In this document: positions 49,915 to 61,120 of the stretch, in pieces
Layout: each line of letters opens with the position of its first letter
Position numbering within the stretch: the first letter of the stretch is position 1
From: Callorhinus ursinus
Lineage: Eukaryota; Chordata; Mammalia; Carnivora; Otariidae
Length of the DNA: 64,000 bases
Assembly (NCBI RefSeq): GCF_003265705.1
Contig: NW_020313288.1
Span: forward strand, 1,448,574 to 1,512,573
Direction of reading: 5' to 3'
The notes under the pieces: generated by a model
Seen by the model: the letters and a program-made list of their open reading frames with translations, nothing else
What the model was told of the DNA's origin: nothing
Databases searched by the model: none
Translations under genes and position numbers: made by a program

Positions 49915-52900
49915 GTAAGGACAAAGCCAGCCGCCAACTCTAGCCATAATAGGAACCTGGGTCTGGAAGGTAAACACATCTGCTAGTGGATCAGCAAACC
50001 CCCAGGGATAGCAGAGGCCTGGTTCCTCCCCAGGAGGGAAGCTATGTATAACAATGACCATCAGATACACTTTAACACGAAAATAATAAGACATGAGGAG
50101 CTGATCAGAACCCACATATTCGAAATCAACTTTCAAAGTCGTTTCCCTGGGGGGAAAAATGCTATCCTTAGCCCAATGACCACTTGGGAAGGCCAAAAAA
50201 AAAAAAAAAAAAAAATCTGTCTTGGGCGCCAGGGTGGCTCAGTTAGTTGAGCGACTGCCTTCGGCTCGGGTCGTGATCCTGGAGTCCCGGGATCGAGTCC
50301 CACATCGGGCTCCCTGCTCGGCGGGGAGTCTGCTTCTCCCTCTGACCCTCTTCCCTCTCGTGCTCTGTATCTCTCATTCTCCCTCTCTCAAATAAATAAA
50401 TAAAATCTTTTTAAAAAATCTGTCTTATTATTTGACAGATAAATCTCCCTCTGGCAGTGAAATGCCAAGGAGACAAGGAGTCCTATGGTCCCAGGGAAAG
50501 AGAGAGGAGGCAGGGAAGACGTTCCAGGGAGAGAATAACCAGGCCCCAAGTCCAGCAGGTTCAGTCCCACGGTCTGGACAAACGTCAGGGAGGCTGAGCT
50601 GCCTGTGAGCCGCATGTCCTTTCCAAAATGTGCTCATGGGAGTGTTCCCAGGTATGCCACAACTCTCGGCCAACGCCTGGCTGAACAAAGTTTAATTTTA
50701 GACTTTTAAAATTTTTAGATCGGGAGGTCATGGAGAGGTCTCTTCGGAGAGGGAACTGAGCTCAGATCTGAGTGATGGGAAGGACACCAGCCGTGCAGAT
50801 GTCTAGGGGAGGAATGGCAACATACCAGCCCTTACTGCTCTGCAGTCCTGTTGCCTCTCTGTGTCCCATTAACCCATCTGGAAAATGGGAACCAGAAGAA
50901 GGGGTCACTCATAGATTGCTTTGAGGACTTAGTGACTGAATGGTATATAAAGGGCTTAGAATAGTGTGGGGCATACAGTAAGTGTTCTGTAAGTGTTTTT
51001 TCAACCCAAACACTCCCCACCCTAACACCCCCAGCATCAGGTACCACCCTTTCCCATTGCCAAGCATTTCCCCTCAAAAGCATAAGCCCAAGCCTCTGAC
51101 GGATTCACTCATTTATTTCGCAAACATTTATTGAGCACCTTCTGCACATGGCCCTGGGCCACGGGCTGGGGGTGGGACAATGGATAAAACAAACAAGGTC
51201 CCTGGAGTCACTGGGATTGCCATCCGGTGGGCAAGACACCATAATGAGAGGCTTTTGGACGAATGAAAGAAACAAATAAAACAGGGGAGGTTGCAGAAAT
51301 GGGGGCCGTGTGAGCTTCTCCCTGGCCCTCAGTTGCCACTCAACCAATGTTAAGCACCTACTGTATGCTGCGCACTGAAGGCCAAGCTCTGTGAGGGCAG
51401 GGAGCTGTGCTGCCCTGCTCACTGCTGAGAATAATGCCTAAAACAGCCTCTGGCCCACAGAAAGAGGTTCAAGAGGGGTTTGTTAAACCAATGTGCTGGA
51501 CCTCCAGTTTCTCAGAGCCAGAGTAGGGGTGAGCACCCCAGCCACCTCATCCACCCAGGCATCTCCCTCCAGCCCAGCTGAGGCCTAGGCCGAATATTTA
51601 TGGATCATGCAGATCCCTAAAAGCACAGAACTCAGCCTAGCTCAGGGACAGGTGGGCCAGGCCCAGGACAAAGCCCCTGCCAAGACAACAAATAAAGAAG
51701 GGGGGGTTAAAAAAAAAAAAAAGGGAAAAGATTCTAGAACCTTCTGATGGCCTCGGTGTGTTTTGCTTTCAGATAATTGGTTAAGTGCAGGCAGCCACAC
51801 CTTTGACTTCCATTTCAGCTTACCTCCCAGGCTTCCTTCTACCTTCGTCAGCAAAATTGGCCACGTCTTCTACTTCGTGCAAGCCTCCTGCATGGGCCGG
51901 GAGCACATACTGGCGAAGAAGAGAATGTACTTGTTGGTTCAAGGGACTTCGGACTTCCACAAAGAAAACCCATTGCAGGTAGTGATGGGGGAGGGGCAGC
52001 GGTGGGGCTTGTCCTCCAAGCTCACCAGATGCAGGTGGGAGGGCAGGACACAGAGCTGGCCTCTACCAGGAAGAAGGAAAGGTGCTGATGGCTCCTCCGG
52101 GGGGTCCAGCGAGTTCACAAAAGGTGAATCTGAAACTGGGGTAGGAACTAAGCCAGCGGGGGGGCCCCTCAACCAGGATAATCCTGCCTCCCCAGGGGGC
52201 ACAGCGTGGTGTCTGGAACATCTACAATTGACAGGACTGGGGGGGGTGCTGTTAGCCATGGAGGTGGTGGGGGCCAGGGGTGCTGCTCAATACCCCACAG
52301 TTCCCAGGACACCCCCAGAGAATGACTGGGCCCCAATGTCCTTGACCCTATAGTAAGTCAAGGCTGTTCAGAGGCCTCCCCTGTGACCTGGGAGGCCTGG
52401 ATGCCCGGTGACGCTCCAGGGTCTTTGAGCCCTCAGACAACAGAGATGGTGCCCCCATCAGAAGAAGCAAGGAAAAGGGTTGGCTTCTGGTCTGCTGAGC
52501 AGAGGAGGAGGTTTTCTGGATGGTTCCTGGAGGCCCAGGTGCAGAGATAGAAGTCGAGGTGGGTGGAGTGACGTTGGCCCCAAGTCACTCCCCTGGGGAC
52601 TCTGTTATCAGAGCATGGTGGCTGAGACGGGGGTGGGGGGGGTTGGATTTTAGTTTTCAAGATCCAGGTAAAAATCCCAGAGCCCCCACCTTCCTGTTGT
52701 GCGATCCTCTGCAAATGACGTTGCCTCTCTGTGCCTCTGTCTCCTCATCTGTGAAATGGGCAGGGAGATAGTGCCTAGCTTGCCGAACTTCCCACAGTGC
52801 CTGGCACGGGCTGGGGGGTGGGCCCCAAGAATCTTGCTGCTTCCACCACCAGTGTTATTATATATGTCACAGGGATCGTCTCGAGCCCGGCCAACCTCCT

Positions 52901-55900
52901 GGGATGGTCCTGGAGGGTTCCAGGAAGGGCAGATGCTTGGAGGGGTGGAACAGCCCTGGGATGACCAGACCTGAGCTCAAGGCCCACTTGACCACCTGCT
53001 CCCTGTGTTACCCTGAGCAGACTATGGCCCTTCTCTGGCCTTCCCGTCAGAGCTAATCTAGAGTGCAGGGGGCACGAGGCAGAAGCTGGGGTGAAATGTT
53101 GGGGTTGGGTGAGACCCAGCCTGAGATTTCGTTGACAGATACTTCATTAGCTAGATGGCCTTGGGCAATTCACAACACCTCCCAGAGCCTTGACTGTCCT
53201 GATCTGTACAATGAGAAGAATAATACCTCCCTTGATGGGTGCCCATGAAGACCGCAAAGTGCTCAGCGCGGTGTCTGCGCACCCAGGAGGTGCCCCCGTA
53301 AGTGGGAAGATCTAAAAATCAAGATCGTAGTAGCAACAGGAGTTATTACAGATAAGTTTTGAGGATATGAAAATAGCGTGTTTTTTCAACTGCTCAGTAC
53401 TGTCTTAACCAGACTGGGCAAGGGAGGCCCTTTGGAGGAGGTGACATTTTAGCAGAGAACTGAAAGAGCAGAGGCGGGGAAACCATGGGGATATCTGGGG
53501 TGGAGGGTTCCAGGTGGTGGGAACAGCCTGTGCAAAGGCCCTGGGGCAGGACTGTGCCTGGCGTGTGGGATGAACAGTGAGGGGGCCACATGGCTGCAAC
53601 AGAGTGAAGGAGAACGTGAGAGGGAAGAAAGTAAGGGCAGGGAGGTAATAAGAGGCCTCAGGAAGACTTGGACTTTCACCTGATGCAGGTAAGAGCCCTG
53701 GTGGGCAAGGGGTCATCATTGGATGCCCTCTGGCTGCTTTGGGGAGGATAGATAATCGGGGGCAGAGGGAGGGCAGGAGCTGGGGGACCAGGACAGAGGT
53801 TACCACTCTGGTGCAGTGAGCCATGATGGGGCTCAACCAGGTAGAGGCAGAGTCTTTTAAGATTTATAAAAATTATTTGAGAGAGAGAGAGCGCGTGCAG
53901 GCAGAAGGAAGAGCAGAGAGGGAGAGAGAATCTGAAGGAGACTCCATGCTGAGCTCAGAGCCTGACGCAGGGCTTGATCCCACAAACGCCAGATCATGAC
54001 CTGAGCTGAAACCAAGAGTTAGACACTTAATCAAGTGAGCCACCCAGACACCCCTGGGTAGAGGCAGAGTCTTGACCTCCAACAGTCTGTCCTCAGAGCG
54101 GCCAGAGACCGTCAGGTGATGACCTTCCTCTGCGCCCACAGCCCTCCCGGTCTCCCATTTCATTCAGGGTAAAGGCCAAAGCCCCCCCCCCCCCCCCCCA
54201 CAGAGCCCTGCATGATCTGCCCCCTCTCCCCTCCGCTTTCTCTGCTCCCGCCAAACAGGCCTCCTCACTGTTCCCTCCAATATACCAGGCCTGGTCCTGC
54301 CCCAGGGCCTTTGCACAGGCTGTTGCCTTCCCCCTGGAACACTATAATATGACCTTCCTATCCTTCCCCCACATCCTTCAGATCTTTGTTCAGAAGCCAT
54401 GTAGGCACTCACCTGGCTAAGTAAACTCTCACAACCCCAACAGAGGGCAATTTAGCTGTATCTATTCAAATTAAAATGAACATGCACTTTGCCCCAACCA
54501 TTTCCCTTCTAGAAATTTCTCCTACTGATATTCTTTCACTTGCGACCTCCCACAGCAATGTTTTCGCGGCAAGAAATTGGAATCAGCCTAAATGTTCGTT
54601 GCTAAGGGAATTAAAAAGTAGCAAAGGAATATTCAAAGGAATGCTCTATAGGTAAGTTAGAGAGAAACAGAGGCAGAACAAGGCAGCTCTTAGCATCAGG
54701 ACCTCTACTAAGTCACTGGGTTGAGTGAGCACAGCAAAGTTCAGAACAAGTGAGAAATGTACTTCCTTGCAGGTGTAACAAACGTGTCCGGAAGGAGATC
54801 ACAGAAACTAGCAACAGACATGCCCCCCCGGGAGGGGAGCCGGGGAGCTAGGAGGAGCAAACATTTTCTCCTTCCAATTGTTTTCAACAGCTTTATTGAG
54901 CTATAATTCACATATCTTGTAATCTACCCATTGAAAGTGTACAACTGAATGACTTCCCGTGTGTTCACAGAGTTGTGCGGCCATCACCAACTGTCGATTT
55001 TAGACCACTGTCATCACACCAAAAGGAAATCTTGGATCCCTTAGCTGTCACCCCTCGAATTCCCCATACCCCCTCCCCCAGGCCGTGGCAACCACGAATC
55101 CCCTTCCTCTCTCTGTGGATTTGCCTGTTCTGGACATTTCATGGAAATGGAATCATACGATATGTCCACTCACCTCCTCGGTCAGTGTCTCATCCCTTTT
55201 TCCGGCTGAATGACATTCCATTGCCCAGCTGGACCCCATTTTGTGTATCCATTCGTGCACTGATGGATACTTGGGTTGTTTCCACTTCTTGGTTACTGTG
55301 AATCACGCCTCTGCACATTCCCTTACATGTTTGCATGGATGTATCTTCTTGTTTCTCTTGGCTAGATACCTGGAGTACAATTGCTGGGTCAGATGATCAC
55401 TCCCTTGAACATTTGAGGAGCCCCCAGCCTGTTTTCCACAGTGGCTGGACTGTTTTTACGTTTTCTCCAGCACTGCACATGAGCTCCAATATCCCCACCT
55501 CCTCTCTACTCTTTGTACCTTTAGAATCTTGAAAGACAGAGCTGTGTTGTCTCTTTCAACAGCTGGTACCATTTGGGAAAGGAGCTTGTCCCAGAGACAT
55601 TTCCTAACCATTGGCTCCAAGGGAGCCTCCACCGCACCTCTCCCTAGTTCACACCCCTGGTTTGCCTCCAGCCACAACCTCATCACTGTCCCTAACAGAA
55701 ATGACCTGGTTCATTTTCAGTGAGCCGACTGTGTGTCCATCTCCCCACCTCCCCCCAACCCCGCCAGAGCAGGGACCAGGCTCGTCTTAACAGCTATGGG
55801 TTTTCCTTGGACTTGTCACCAAGCTGATGACAATAAATACTGTTTGGATGAATCCCCCCAAAGCTTCACATATGCCAAAGGAATGCGGGGCTCCCAAACA

Positions 55901-58270
55901 CTCCCAGATCCAGGAAATCCAGTGTTGGGTGTATATCCCCAACATTACTGGGAATCAGGGCGCTTTGGCCACCCTGCCTGACCTCGTGTGGGAGTCTCCA
56001 CTGGGCACTGTTGGAATTGTTGGGCCCCTCTCTCAGGTACAGGCCGGGACTACCGGCTTGGCCTTGAGTTAGGGCAGCAAGTTCCTCAATGCCCGCAGGG
56101 TCCTAACGCATGCGAGGAATTTTCGAATAAGACTGGAGGGATTTAGAATAAAACTGCCTGCAATTAGCCTCCTGGAGGAGAGGGGGGGAGGGGACGGCTG
56201 AGGAGGCCAGGGGGCCAGAGGCAAGGGTAGAGGTGAGGTCACCTGGTGTCAGGGGTCAGCCCCAGGTCTCCCAAGAGGAAAGGCATCCAATCTGGAGCAG
56301 TGTTTTTCAAACCTCAGGTCACGACCAGATCATGGGTTGCAAAATCAGTTTAGCGAGGTGCAAGTATATTTGTATAAAATGAGAGAATATGCAAGACTAA
56401 ACTAGAAAATATCAGAAAAAAAAGTCAATTTGTGGGTTGCAAACATTGTGTGTGTTTTTTTCAATAGAATAAGAAAACAGAACAGAGAATAAAATAAGTA
56501 GAACAGGAAGTGAAGAAAATATGGTTGGTGGCTTGCAATCGACTTTTTTTTTTTTTTAAGATTTTATTTATTTATTTGACAGAGAGGGAGACAGCGAGAG
56601 AGGGAACACAAGCAGGGGGAGCGGGAGAGGGAGAAGCAGGCTTCCCGCGGAGCAGGGAGCCGGACGCGGGCCTCGATCCCAGGACCCTGGGATCATGACC
56701 TGAGCCGAAGGCAGACGCCTAACAACTGAGCTACCCAGGCGCCCCTTGCAATCAACTTTTTTTAAAAAATGAAAGAATAAAACAAAATATAAATATGGTG
56801 GGTTACAACAGCTTTGTTTTTTATAACATCAATGTGTTGGACAGGATATAATAGTTGTGAATAAGTAGAATATAGAATTTATCAGAACAAATTTAATTTG
56901 GTGGGTTACAACCAGCTAATGTTTACAAAATGTTGGTTTTATATAAAGCAAAATAATAGAATAAAGAAAGACTAAACATAACAGGAAAACAAATCCAGAG
57001 GGTTGCAGTGAATATATTTTTAAAGATTTTATTTATTTATTTATTTGATGGAGAGCACAAATAGGGGGAGCAAATCAGCAGCTGACTGGTTGATAGGATG
57101 GCTGCATTTTGAGGGTCAGAGGGAGAAGCAGGCTCCCTGCTGAGCAGGGAGCCCGCTGTGGGGCTTGATTCCGCGACTCCCGGATCATGACCTGAGCCGA
57201 AGGCAGACACAACCGACTGAGCCACCCAGGCGCCCCGCAATGAACATTTTTAAATGAATACAATAAATGGAATAAAGCAGAATGTACCAGCAGGCATAAG
57301 TAGTAGTTCATGAAACATATTTCTCTTTCATAGATCTAGGTGAAGATGAAAATACAGATTTGTGTTCTTTGCCACGATACTAAAATCTATGTTTTAACCA
57401 TGAGCGGTGATTTAAAAAAAAGGGGGGGGAAGAGTATATGACACATAACTGTGTGTGGCCTGCAAAGCCTAAAATATTTGTCATCAGTTCCTTTCCAGAA
57501 AAAGTTCACCAACTCATGGCCGAGAGCAACCCCATGATGGGGCTCAACCAGGTAGAGGCAGAATTTTCTGCCCTCCTGCTTGTGCTCACTCTTTCTCAAA
57601 TAAATGCATAAATCTTTTTTAAAAATCCAGATATAATAAACCCCCAGTTCAGGATAAAGGGAGCCAAGGAGTATGAGGGGATGGCATTAGGGAGGGGGTC
57701 CCTGGGGCCTTCAACCAGATCTCTCATGTTTTTACTTTAAATTGTGGCAAAATATACATAACATAAAATTTACCATCTTTTTTTTAAGATTTTATTTATT
57801 TATTCATGAGAGACAAAGGGAGAGAGAGAGGGGGAGAGAGAGAGAGAAGCAGAGGGAGAAGTAGGCTCCCCAGGAGCAGGGAGCCTGATGCGGGACTCGA
57901 TCCCAGGACCCTGGGACCATGACCTGAGCCAAAGGCAGACGCTCAATCATCTGAGCCACCCAGGCGCCCATAAAATTTACCATCTTAACCATTAGTGTTG
58001 AGTACATTCACATGGTTGTGCAACTCTGCAATCTCATTTTGTAAATGAGCAGAGGTCTGAAACAAATCAGGAGAATTTGTAAATGCTGATGAAGCGGGTC
58101 TTAGGAATATGGCCGTGCTGTACTAGGAAATGGTTAACAACCAGCCGTGATGTGTCATGTTTCCCAATTTCCCTGGTGAAAATAACACCCATCAGGGCCA
58201 ATTTCAAGTGAACAACTTGATGTCACTAATGGGAAGTGGGAGGGGAGTTTGGGCAGTATTTTTCACACTA

Positions 58271-58322
<52 letters not shown>

Positions 58323-59810
58323 ATGCTGAAAGAGAACACACACACGCACGCACGCTTGTAAAAGTATCAAGTTTCTCTACAAGGAGACACCGGAAGCCAG
58401 CAAAAGTGGAGAGTGATCATTCTAAGGCCCCCCGCGCCCCCCCTGCCACATCACATCAAATCCTTTAAGATGTTATCCACAAATAAAAAGTAAAATGTCA
58501 CCGAAGCCACTCATTAAATATAATGTATGTGCGACTTTATTTGCACATCAGCAGCTGACTAGTTGATAGAATGGCTGCGTTTTGAGGCATTTATTTAAAC
58601 ACACTACATACTTTCTTTTTTTTTTTTTTTAAAGATTTTATTTATTTGACAGAGAAAGACACAGCGAGAGAGAGAATACAAGCAGGGGGAGTGGGAGAGG
58701 GAGAAGCAGGCTTCTGCCGAGCAGGGAGCCCGATGCGGGGCTCGATCCCAGGACCCCGGGATCATGACCTGAGCCGAAGGCAGACGCCTAACGACTGAGC
58801 CACCCAGGTGCCCCCACACTACATACTTTCAACGCTACGGTTTTCCTTTCATGATTCAGAGCCCGTAATATTTTCTCCTAAAGTCTGAACTGCCTGGGTA
58901 AGCCCCAAGTCTTGGGCTTAGACTGTGAGACATTTCCTGTCTTCTAGAAAACCAAGGCCCAGAGAAGTCAAGGCACTTGCTCAAGGTCACACAGCAAGTG
59001 AGCATGGGAGGTGGGGGTCAAGCCAGGGTCTTGTGGATTTCTTAGGCTTATGATGAGGAAATTGGTACTCAGAAAGGCAAAGGGTATTGATTAAGGCAAG
59101 CCGGGAGATCATGCCGGGCTTTTGGCTGCCAAATCCCCAAGGCTCCAGATCCTGTTTCAGTGCCTCTTACTTAGGAAAGTCCCAAAAGCTCGAGGTTTGC
59201 AGGAGCTATGATGGAGGAATGTCAGGCAGGCGAGCAGATCTTGTGTCCACCATCCCTCACAGTTGTCCATCCCCCCTTCTAGACCCCTCTCTTGGTGGAG
59301 GCTGAGAAGAAGGTCTCCTACAACTGCTGCAGCCAGGGCGCCATCTGCCTCCAAATCCAGATGGAAAAGAACACTTTTACTCCGGGGGAGAGGGTCGTCT
59401 TCACCACGGAGATCAACAACCAGACCAGCAAGTGCATCAAGATGGTCACCTTCGCCCTCTACATCCACGTGCAATGTGAGGGCTTCACCCCCAGTGCAGA
59501 GCGGCGGTCTCGGGTGGACAGCAGTGAGCTGCTCCGGCAGGAGGCCAACACTCAGATCACGCCCTTCAACACCACCAAGATCGTCAGCACCCTCAACCTC
59601 CCGCAGGTGCTGTCCGTGAGCAGCGGCATGCGGGACGGCGAGATCATGAGTACCCACTACGAGCTGGTCAGCACGGTCCACCTGCCCTGGTCCCTGACCA
59701 GTGTGAAGGCCAAGGTTCCCATCATCATCACCAGTGCCCCTGTGGACCCAGACAGCTGCCCACGGCTGGAGGGGGCAGCATCACCCGAGAGCCAGGAGTA
59801 CCAGAATTAA
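49662..59810 (+). CDS. ARRDC5: ARRDC5, arrestin-domain protein (complete, 3 coding exons)
   Basis: Alpha-arrestin family member; in mouse and human expressed mainly in testis and needed for normal sperm formation, with a reported role in osteoclasts (family knowledge). Exons 49662-49914, 51773-51978 and 59283-59810 join in phase to 328 residues; human is 342, the difference lying mostly in the C-terminal tail. The N-terminal arrestin sandwich spans exons 1-2 ([12 protein letters not shown] to ENPLQ) and the C-terminal one exon 3 ([20 protein letters not shown] to [11 protein letters not shown]). No PPxY motif is seen, in contrast to ARRDC1-4. It is divergent from UHRF1. All splice sites are GT-AG, and no disabling change is visible. 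Confidence 0.96.
50224..50411 (+). mobile_element. SINE with target-site duplication
   Basis: Head 'GGGCGCCAGGGTGGCTCAGT', tail 'AATAAATAAATAAAATCTTT'. AAAAATCTGTCTT precedes and follows it. Confidence 0.92.
50820..51050 (+). mobile_element. MIR SINE
   Basis: 'CCATCTGGAAAATGGGAACC', 'ACAGTAAGTGTTCTGTAAGT' show the MIR core and tail. Confidence 0.55.
51773..51978 (+). CDS. ARRDC5: ARRDC5 coding exon 2
   Basis: Completes Asp85, then [20 protein letters not shown] to [11 protein letters not shown]. Acceptor TTTTGCTTTCAG, donor GTAGTG (weaker than consensus). Confidence 0.96.
52150..52345 (+). mobile_element. MER20
   Basis: 'GATAATCCTGCCTCCCCAGG', 'GGTGGGGGCCAGGGGTGCTG' and 'AGAATGACTGGGCCCCAATG' cover most of the element. 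Confidence 0.7.
53857..54054 (-). mobile_element. Older SINEC, antisense, with target-site duplication
   Basis: 'TTTAAGATTTATAAAAATTA' to 'GTGAGCCACCCAGACACCCC'. GGTAGAGGCAGAGTCTT flanks both ends. The preceding 31 bases recur at 57532-57562. Confidence 0.9.
54165..54420 (+). mobile_element. L2 3' end
   Basis: 'AGCCCTGCATGATCTGCCCC', 'CAGGGCCTTTGCACAGGCTG' and 'CTTCAGATCTTTGTTCAGAA'. A run of 17-18 C lies at 54183-54200. Confidence 0.7.
54885..55500 (-). mobile_element. Old L1 3' region, antisense
   Basis: 'TTTATTGAGCTATAATTCAC', 'TGGATTTGCCTGTTCTGGAC', 'TTGGGTTGTTTCCACTTCTT' and 'TACAATTGCTGGGTCAGATG' follow the L1M minus strand over 600 bases. Confidence 0.8.
56550..56745 (-). mobile_element. 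SINE, antisense, with target-site duplication
   Basis: 'TTTAAGATTTTATTTATTTA' to 'GAGCTACCCAGGCGCCCC'. TTGCAATCGACTTTTT before and TTGCAATCAACTTTTT after. Confidence 0.93.
57020..57238 (-). mobile_element. SINE, antisense, with a 45-base foreign insert
   Basis: Ordinary SINE ends ('TTAAAGATTTTATTTATTTA' to 'GCCACCCAGGCGCCCC'). In place of the middle of the body, 57070-57114 matches 58543-58587 at 41 of 45 positions. Confidence 0.88.
57445..57515 (+). mobile_element. hAT-type fragment
   Basis: 'GGCCTGCAAAGCCTAAAATA' and 'TTTCCAGAAAAAGTTCACCA' are the 3' part of the family. Confidence 0.6.
57563..57625 (+). mobile_element. SINE 3' half only
   Basis: 'CCTGCTTGTGCTCACTCTTT' and 'CTCAAATAAATGCATAAATC' are a SINE tail without its head. 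The 31 bases in front of it are identical to 53821-53851. Confidence 0.7.
57779..57969 (-). mobile_element. SINE, antisense, with target-site duplication
   Basis: 'TTTAAGATTTTATTTATTTA' to 'CCACCCAGGCGCCC'. ATAAAATTTACCATCTT on both sides. It has an expanded GAGAGA part. Confidence 0.93.
58274..58319 (+). repeat. (CT)n microsatellite
   Basis: About 46 bases of uninterrupted CT, followed by a short (CA)/(CG)-rich stretch. Confidence 0.95.
58618..58814 (-). mobile_element. SINE, antisense, with target-site duplication
   Basis: 'TTTAAAGATTTTATTTATTT' to 'CCACCCAGGTGCCCC'. CACACTACATACTTTC on both sides. Confidence 0.93.
58880..59020 (+). mobile_element. MIR SINE
   Basis: 'CCAAGGCCCAGAGAAGTCAA' and 'CTTGCTCAAGGTCACACAGC' are the MIR core. 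Confidence 0.7.
59283..59810 (+). CDS. ARRDC5: ARRDC5 coding exon 3 and stop
   Basis: [20 protein letters not shown] to SPESQEYQN, stop TAA at 59808-59810. Acceptor CCCCCCTTCTAG. It holds the whole C-terminal arrestin domain. The tail shares the final Gln-Asn with human. Confidence 0.97.
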   Translation, partial: TPLLVEAEKKVSYNCCSQGAICLQIQMEKNTFTPGERVVFTTEINNQTSKCIKMVTFALYIHVQCEGFTPSAERRSRVDSSELLRQEANTQITPFNTTKIVSTLNLPQVLSVSSGMRDGEIMSTHYELVSTVHLPWSLTSVKAKVPIIITSAPVDPDSCPRLEGAASPESQEYQN

Positions 59811-59828
59811 GTGCCCCAACTTCTAAAT

Positions 59829-59834
59829 ATTAAA
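59829..59834 (+). terminator. ARRDC5: ARRDC5 polyadenylation signal ATTAAA
   Basis: A variant hexamer 19 bases after the stop codon. It would give an unusually short 3' UTR of about 40 bases; a GT/T-rich stretch ('TTTTTTTGTCTGG') follows at 59863. Confidence 0.65.
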
Positions 59835-60109
59835 AGCTTTATCAGACTCTACGGGCAGCCCTTTTTTTGTCTGGCACAGATGGGCTTCAGATGGGTTGGG
59901 GTGTGGATGGCACGTGCCTAAAACTTCCCACAATGCAGCCACTTAGGCATCAGTTTCTCCCTGCCCCAGATAGTTTACTGAAGGCCAGGAGAAGATGAAG
60001 GGAACTGACAAGGTCTTCCAGGAGCCTCCTCCCTGGTTAGGGCTCCAGACCCATTTCCGTACTGGGGTCTTACAGTGCCTCGACCCGGGGTCCCCAACTG
60101 CGGCGATTC

Positions 60110-60290
60110 TGCCTTCCAGCCGCACTAGCAAAGTCTGATGGTCCTGGTTCTCACCACCGAGGGGCACAGGGGCTGCTCCTGGCATTGGGTGAATGGGGGC
60201 CAGGGAGGGATGCTGCCCACTGTCCCGCGATGCCCAGGCTGGCCTCACCCCACAGAATGATCTGGCCCCAAAGGTCCATAGCTCCAGCGG
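60110..60290 (+). mobile_element. MER20
   Basis: 'CTGCTCCTGGCATTGGGTGA', 'GGGGGCCAGGGAGGGATGCT' and 'AGAATGATCTGGCCCCAAAG'. Confidence 0.7.
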
Positions 60291-60329
60291 GGAGAAAACG
60301 TGCATTCATTATCTGGGGGAAAAATTCAG

Positions 60330-60715
60330 TTTGATCCCTAGCTCACACTAAACACCAGAATAAATCCCCGATGGATCAAGCGAAGGAAACCAGGGTGACC
60401 CCCCCCCCAGCGTCTGTGAGTTCCCTCCTCTCCCTCCCACTCAATGTGTGTATTTAAATATATGCAGTATCCCAGGATATCCTCAGTCGGTCAGATGGTT
60501 ATAGAATGTAGTCTCCTGGGGGTCCACAGAATCCCTTAACCCAGTGGGTTTCACCCAAAGGGATCCTGCCCCTCAGGGGACACTGGGCAATGTCTGGGGA
60601 CGTTTGTGGTTGTCATGACTTCGAGTGCTCCTGGCATTGAGTGGGTGGGGGTCAGGAATGCTGCTCAACATCCCACAGTGAACAGGACAGACCCCCACAA
60701 TTAAGAATGATCTGT
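60330..60715 (+). repeat. Composite of L1-like sequence plus MER20 (copy 2)
   Basis: 'CTAAACACCAGAATAAATCC', the same ~130-base middle part as at 36700-36840 ('CTCAATGTGTGTATTTAAAT', 'AGATGGTTATAGAATGTAGT'), then MER20 from about 60545. It aligns with 36620-37030 end to end at roughly three-quarters identity by eye. Confidence 0.6.
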
Positions 60716-60721
60716 CCCCTT

Positions 60722-60900
60722 GGGGCGCCTGGGTGGCTCAGTCGGTTAAGTGTCTGCCTTTGGCTCAGGTTATGATCCCAGGGTCCTGGGATGGAGCCCT
60801 AAGTGGGGCTCCCTGCTCAGCTGGGAACCTGCTTCTCCCTGCTTGTGCTCTCTCGCTCGCTCTTTCTCAAATAAATAAATAAAATCTTAAAAAAAAAAAA
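60722..60900 (+). mobile_element. SINE nested in MER20
   Basis: Head GGGGCGCCTGGGTGGCTCAG. AAGAATGATCTGTCCCC before and AAGAATGATCTGGCCCC after. Confidence 0.93.
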
Positions 60901-60919
60901 AAAGAATGATCTGGCCCCC

Positions 60920-61120
60920 AAAAGACCCTTAACTACAGAGAACACACAGATGGTCACCAGAGGGAAGGTGGGCCGGGGGATGGGTTAAATAGGTGATGGG
61001 GATTAAGTCATGCACTTGCTGTGACGATGTATGGAAATGCTGAATCACTGTATTGTACACCTGAACCTAATACTACACTGTATGTTAACTAAGTGAAATT
61101 TAAAACAAAAACTTAAAAAA
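60920..61120 (+). mobile_element. Carnivore L1 3' end, 5'-truncated, nested in MER20
   Basis: 'GATGGGTTAAATAGGTGATG', 'GTACACCTGAACCTAATACT' and 'ACTAAGTGAAATTTAAAAC' with an A-tail. The MER20 sequence AGAATGATCTGGCCCC occurs before and again after it. Confidence 0.75.

Larger units (their letters stand above)
49915..51772 (+). other. ARRDC5: ARRDC5 intron 1
   Basis: It contains one SINE (50224-50411) preceded by a 21-base A run, a MIR (about 50820-51050), and L2-like DNA (51100-51260). 51260-51700 shows nothing specific. Confidence 0.7.
56330..57250 (+). repeat. Degenerate tandem array, unit about 100 bases, split by two SINEs
   Basis: The phrase GGGTTGCAA / GGGTTACAA recurs at about 56334, 56436, 56804, 56907 and 57000 (with a GGCTTGCAATC form at 56530), each time followed by an AATAGAATAAAA-type stretch. 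Spacing is about 100 bases once the SINEs at 56550 and 57020 are taken out. The unit is AT-rich and decayed. Confidence 0.55.
51979..59282 (+). other. ARRDC5: ARRDC5 intron 2
   Basis: A 7.3-kb intron filled with repeats: MER20 (52150-52345), MIRs (52680-52810, 53130-53310), L2 (53400-53830, 54165-54420), SINEs (53857, 56550, 57020, 57779, 58618), antisense L1 (54885-55500), a decayed ~100-base tandem array (56330-57250), a (CT)n run (58274-58319) and a MIR (58880-59020). 55520-56280 has nothing identified. Confidence 0.7.

Noticed and set aside
58274..58319. The (CT)n run as a regulatory element or CRISPR-like repeat
   Set aside because: It is a plain microsatellite. No CRISPR, phage or plasmid feature is expected or seen in this mammalian DNA.
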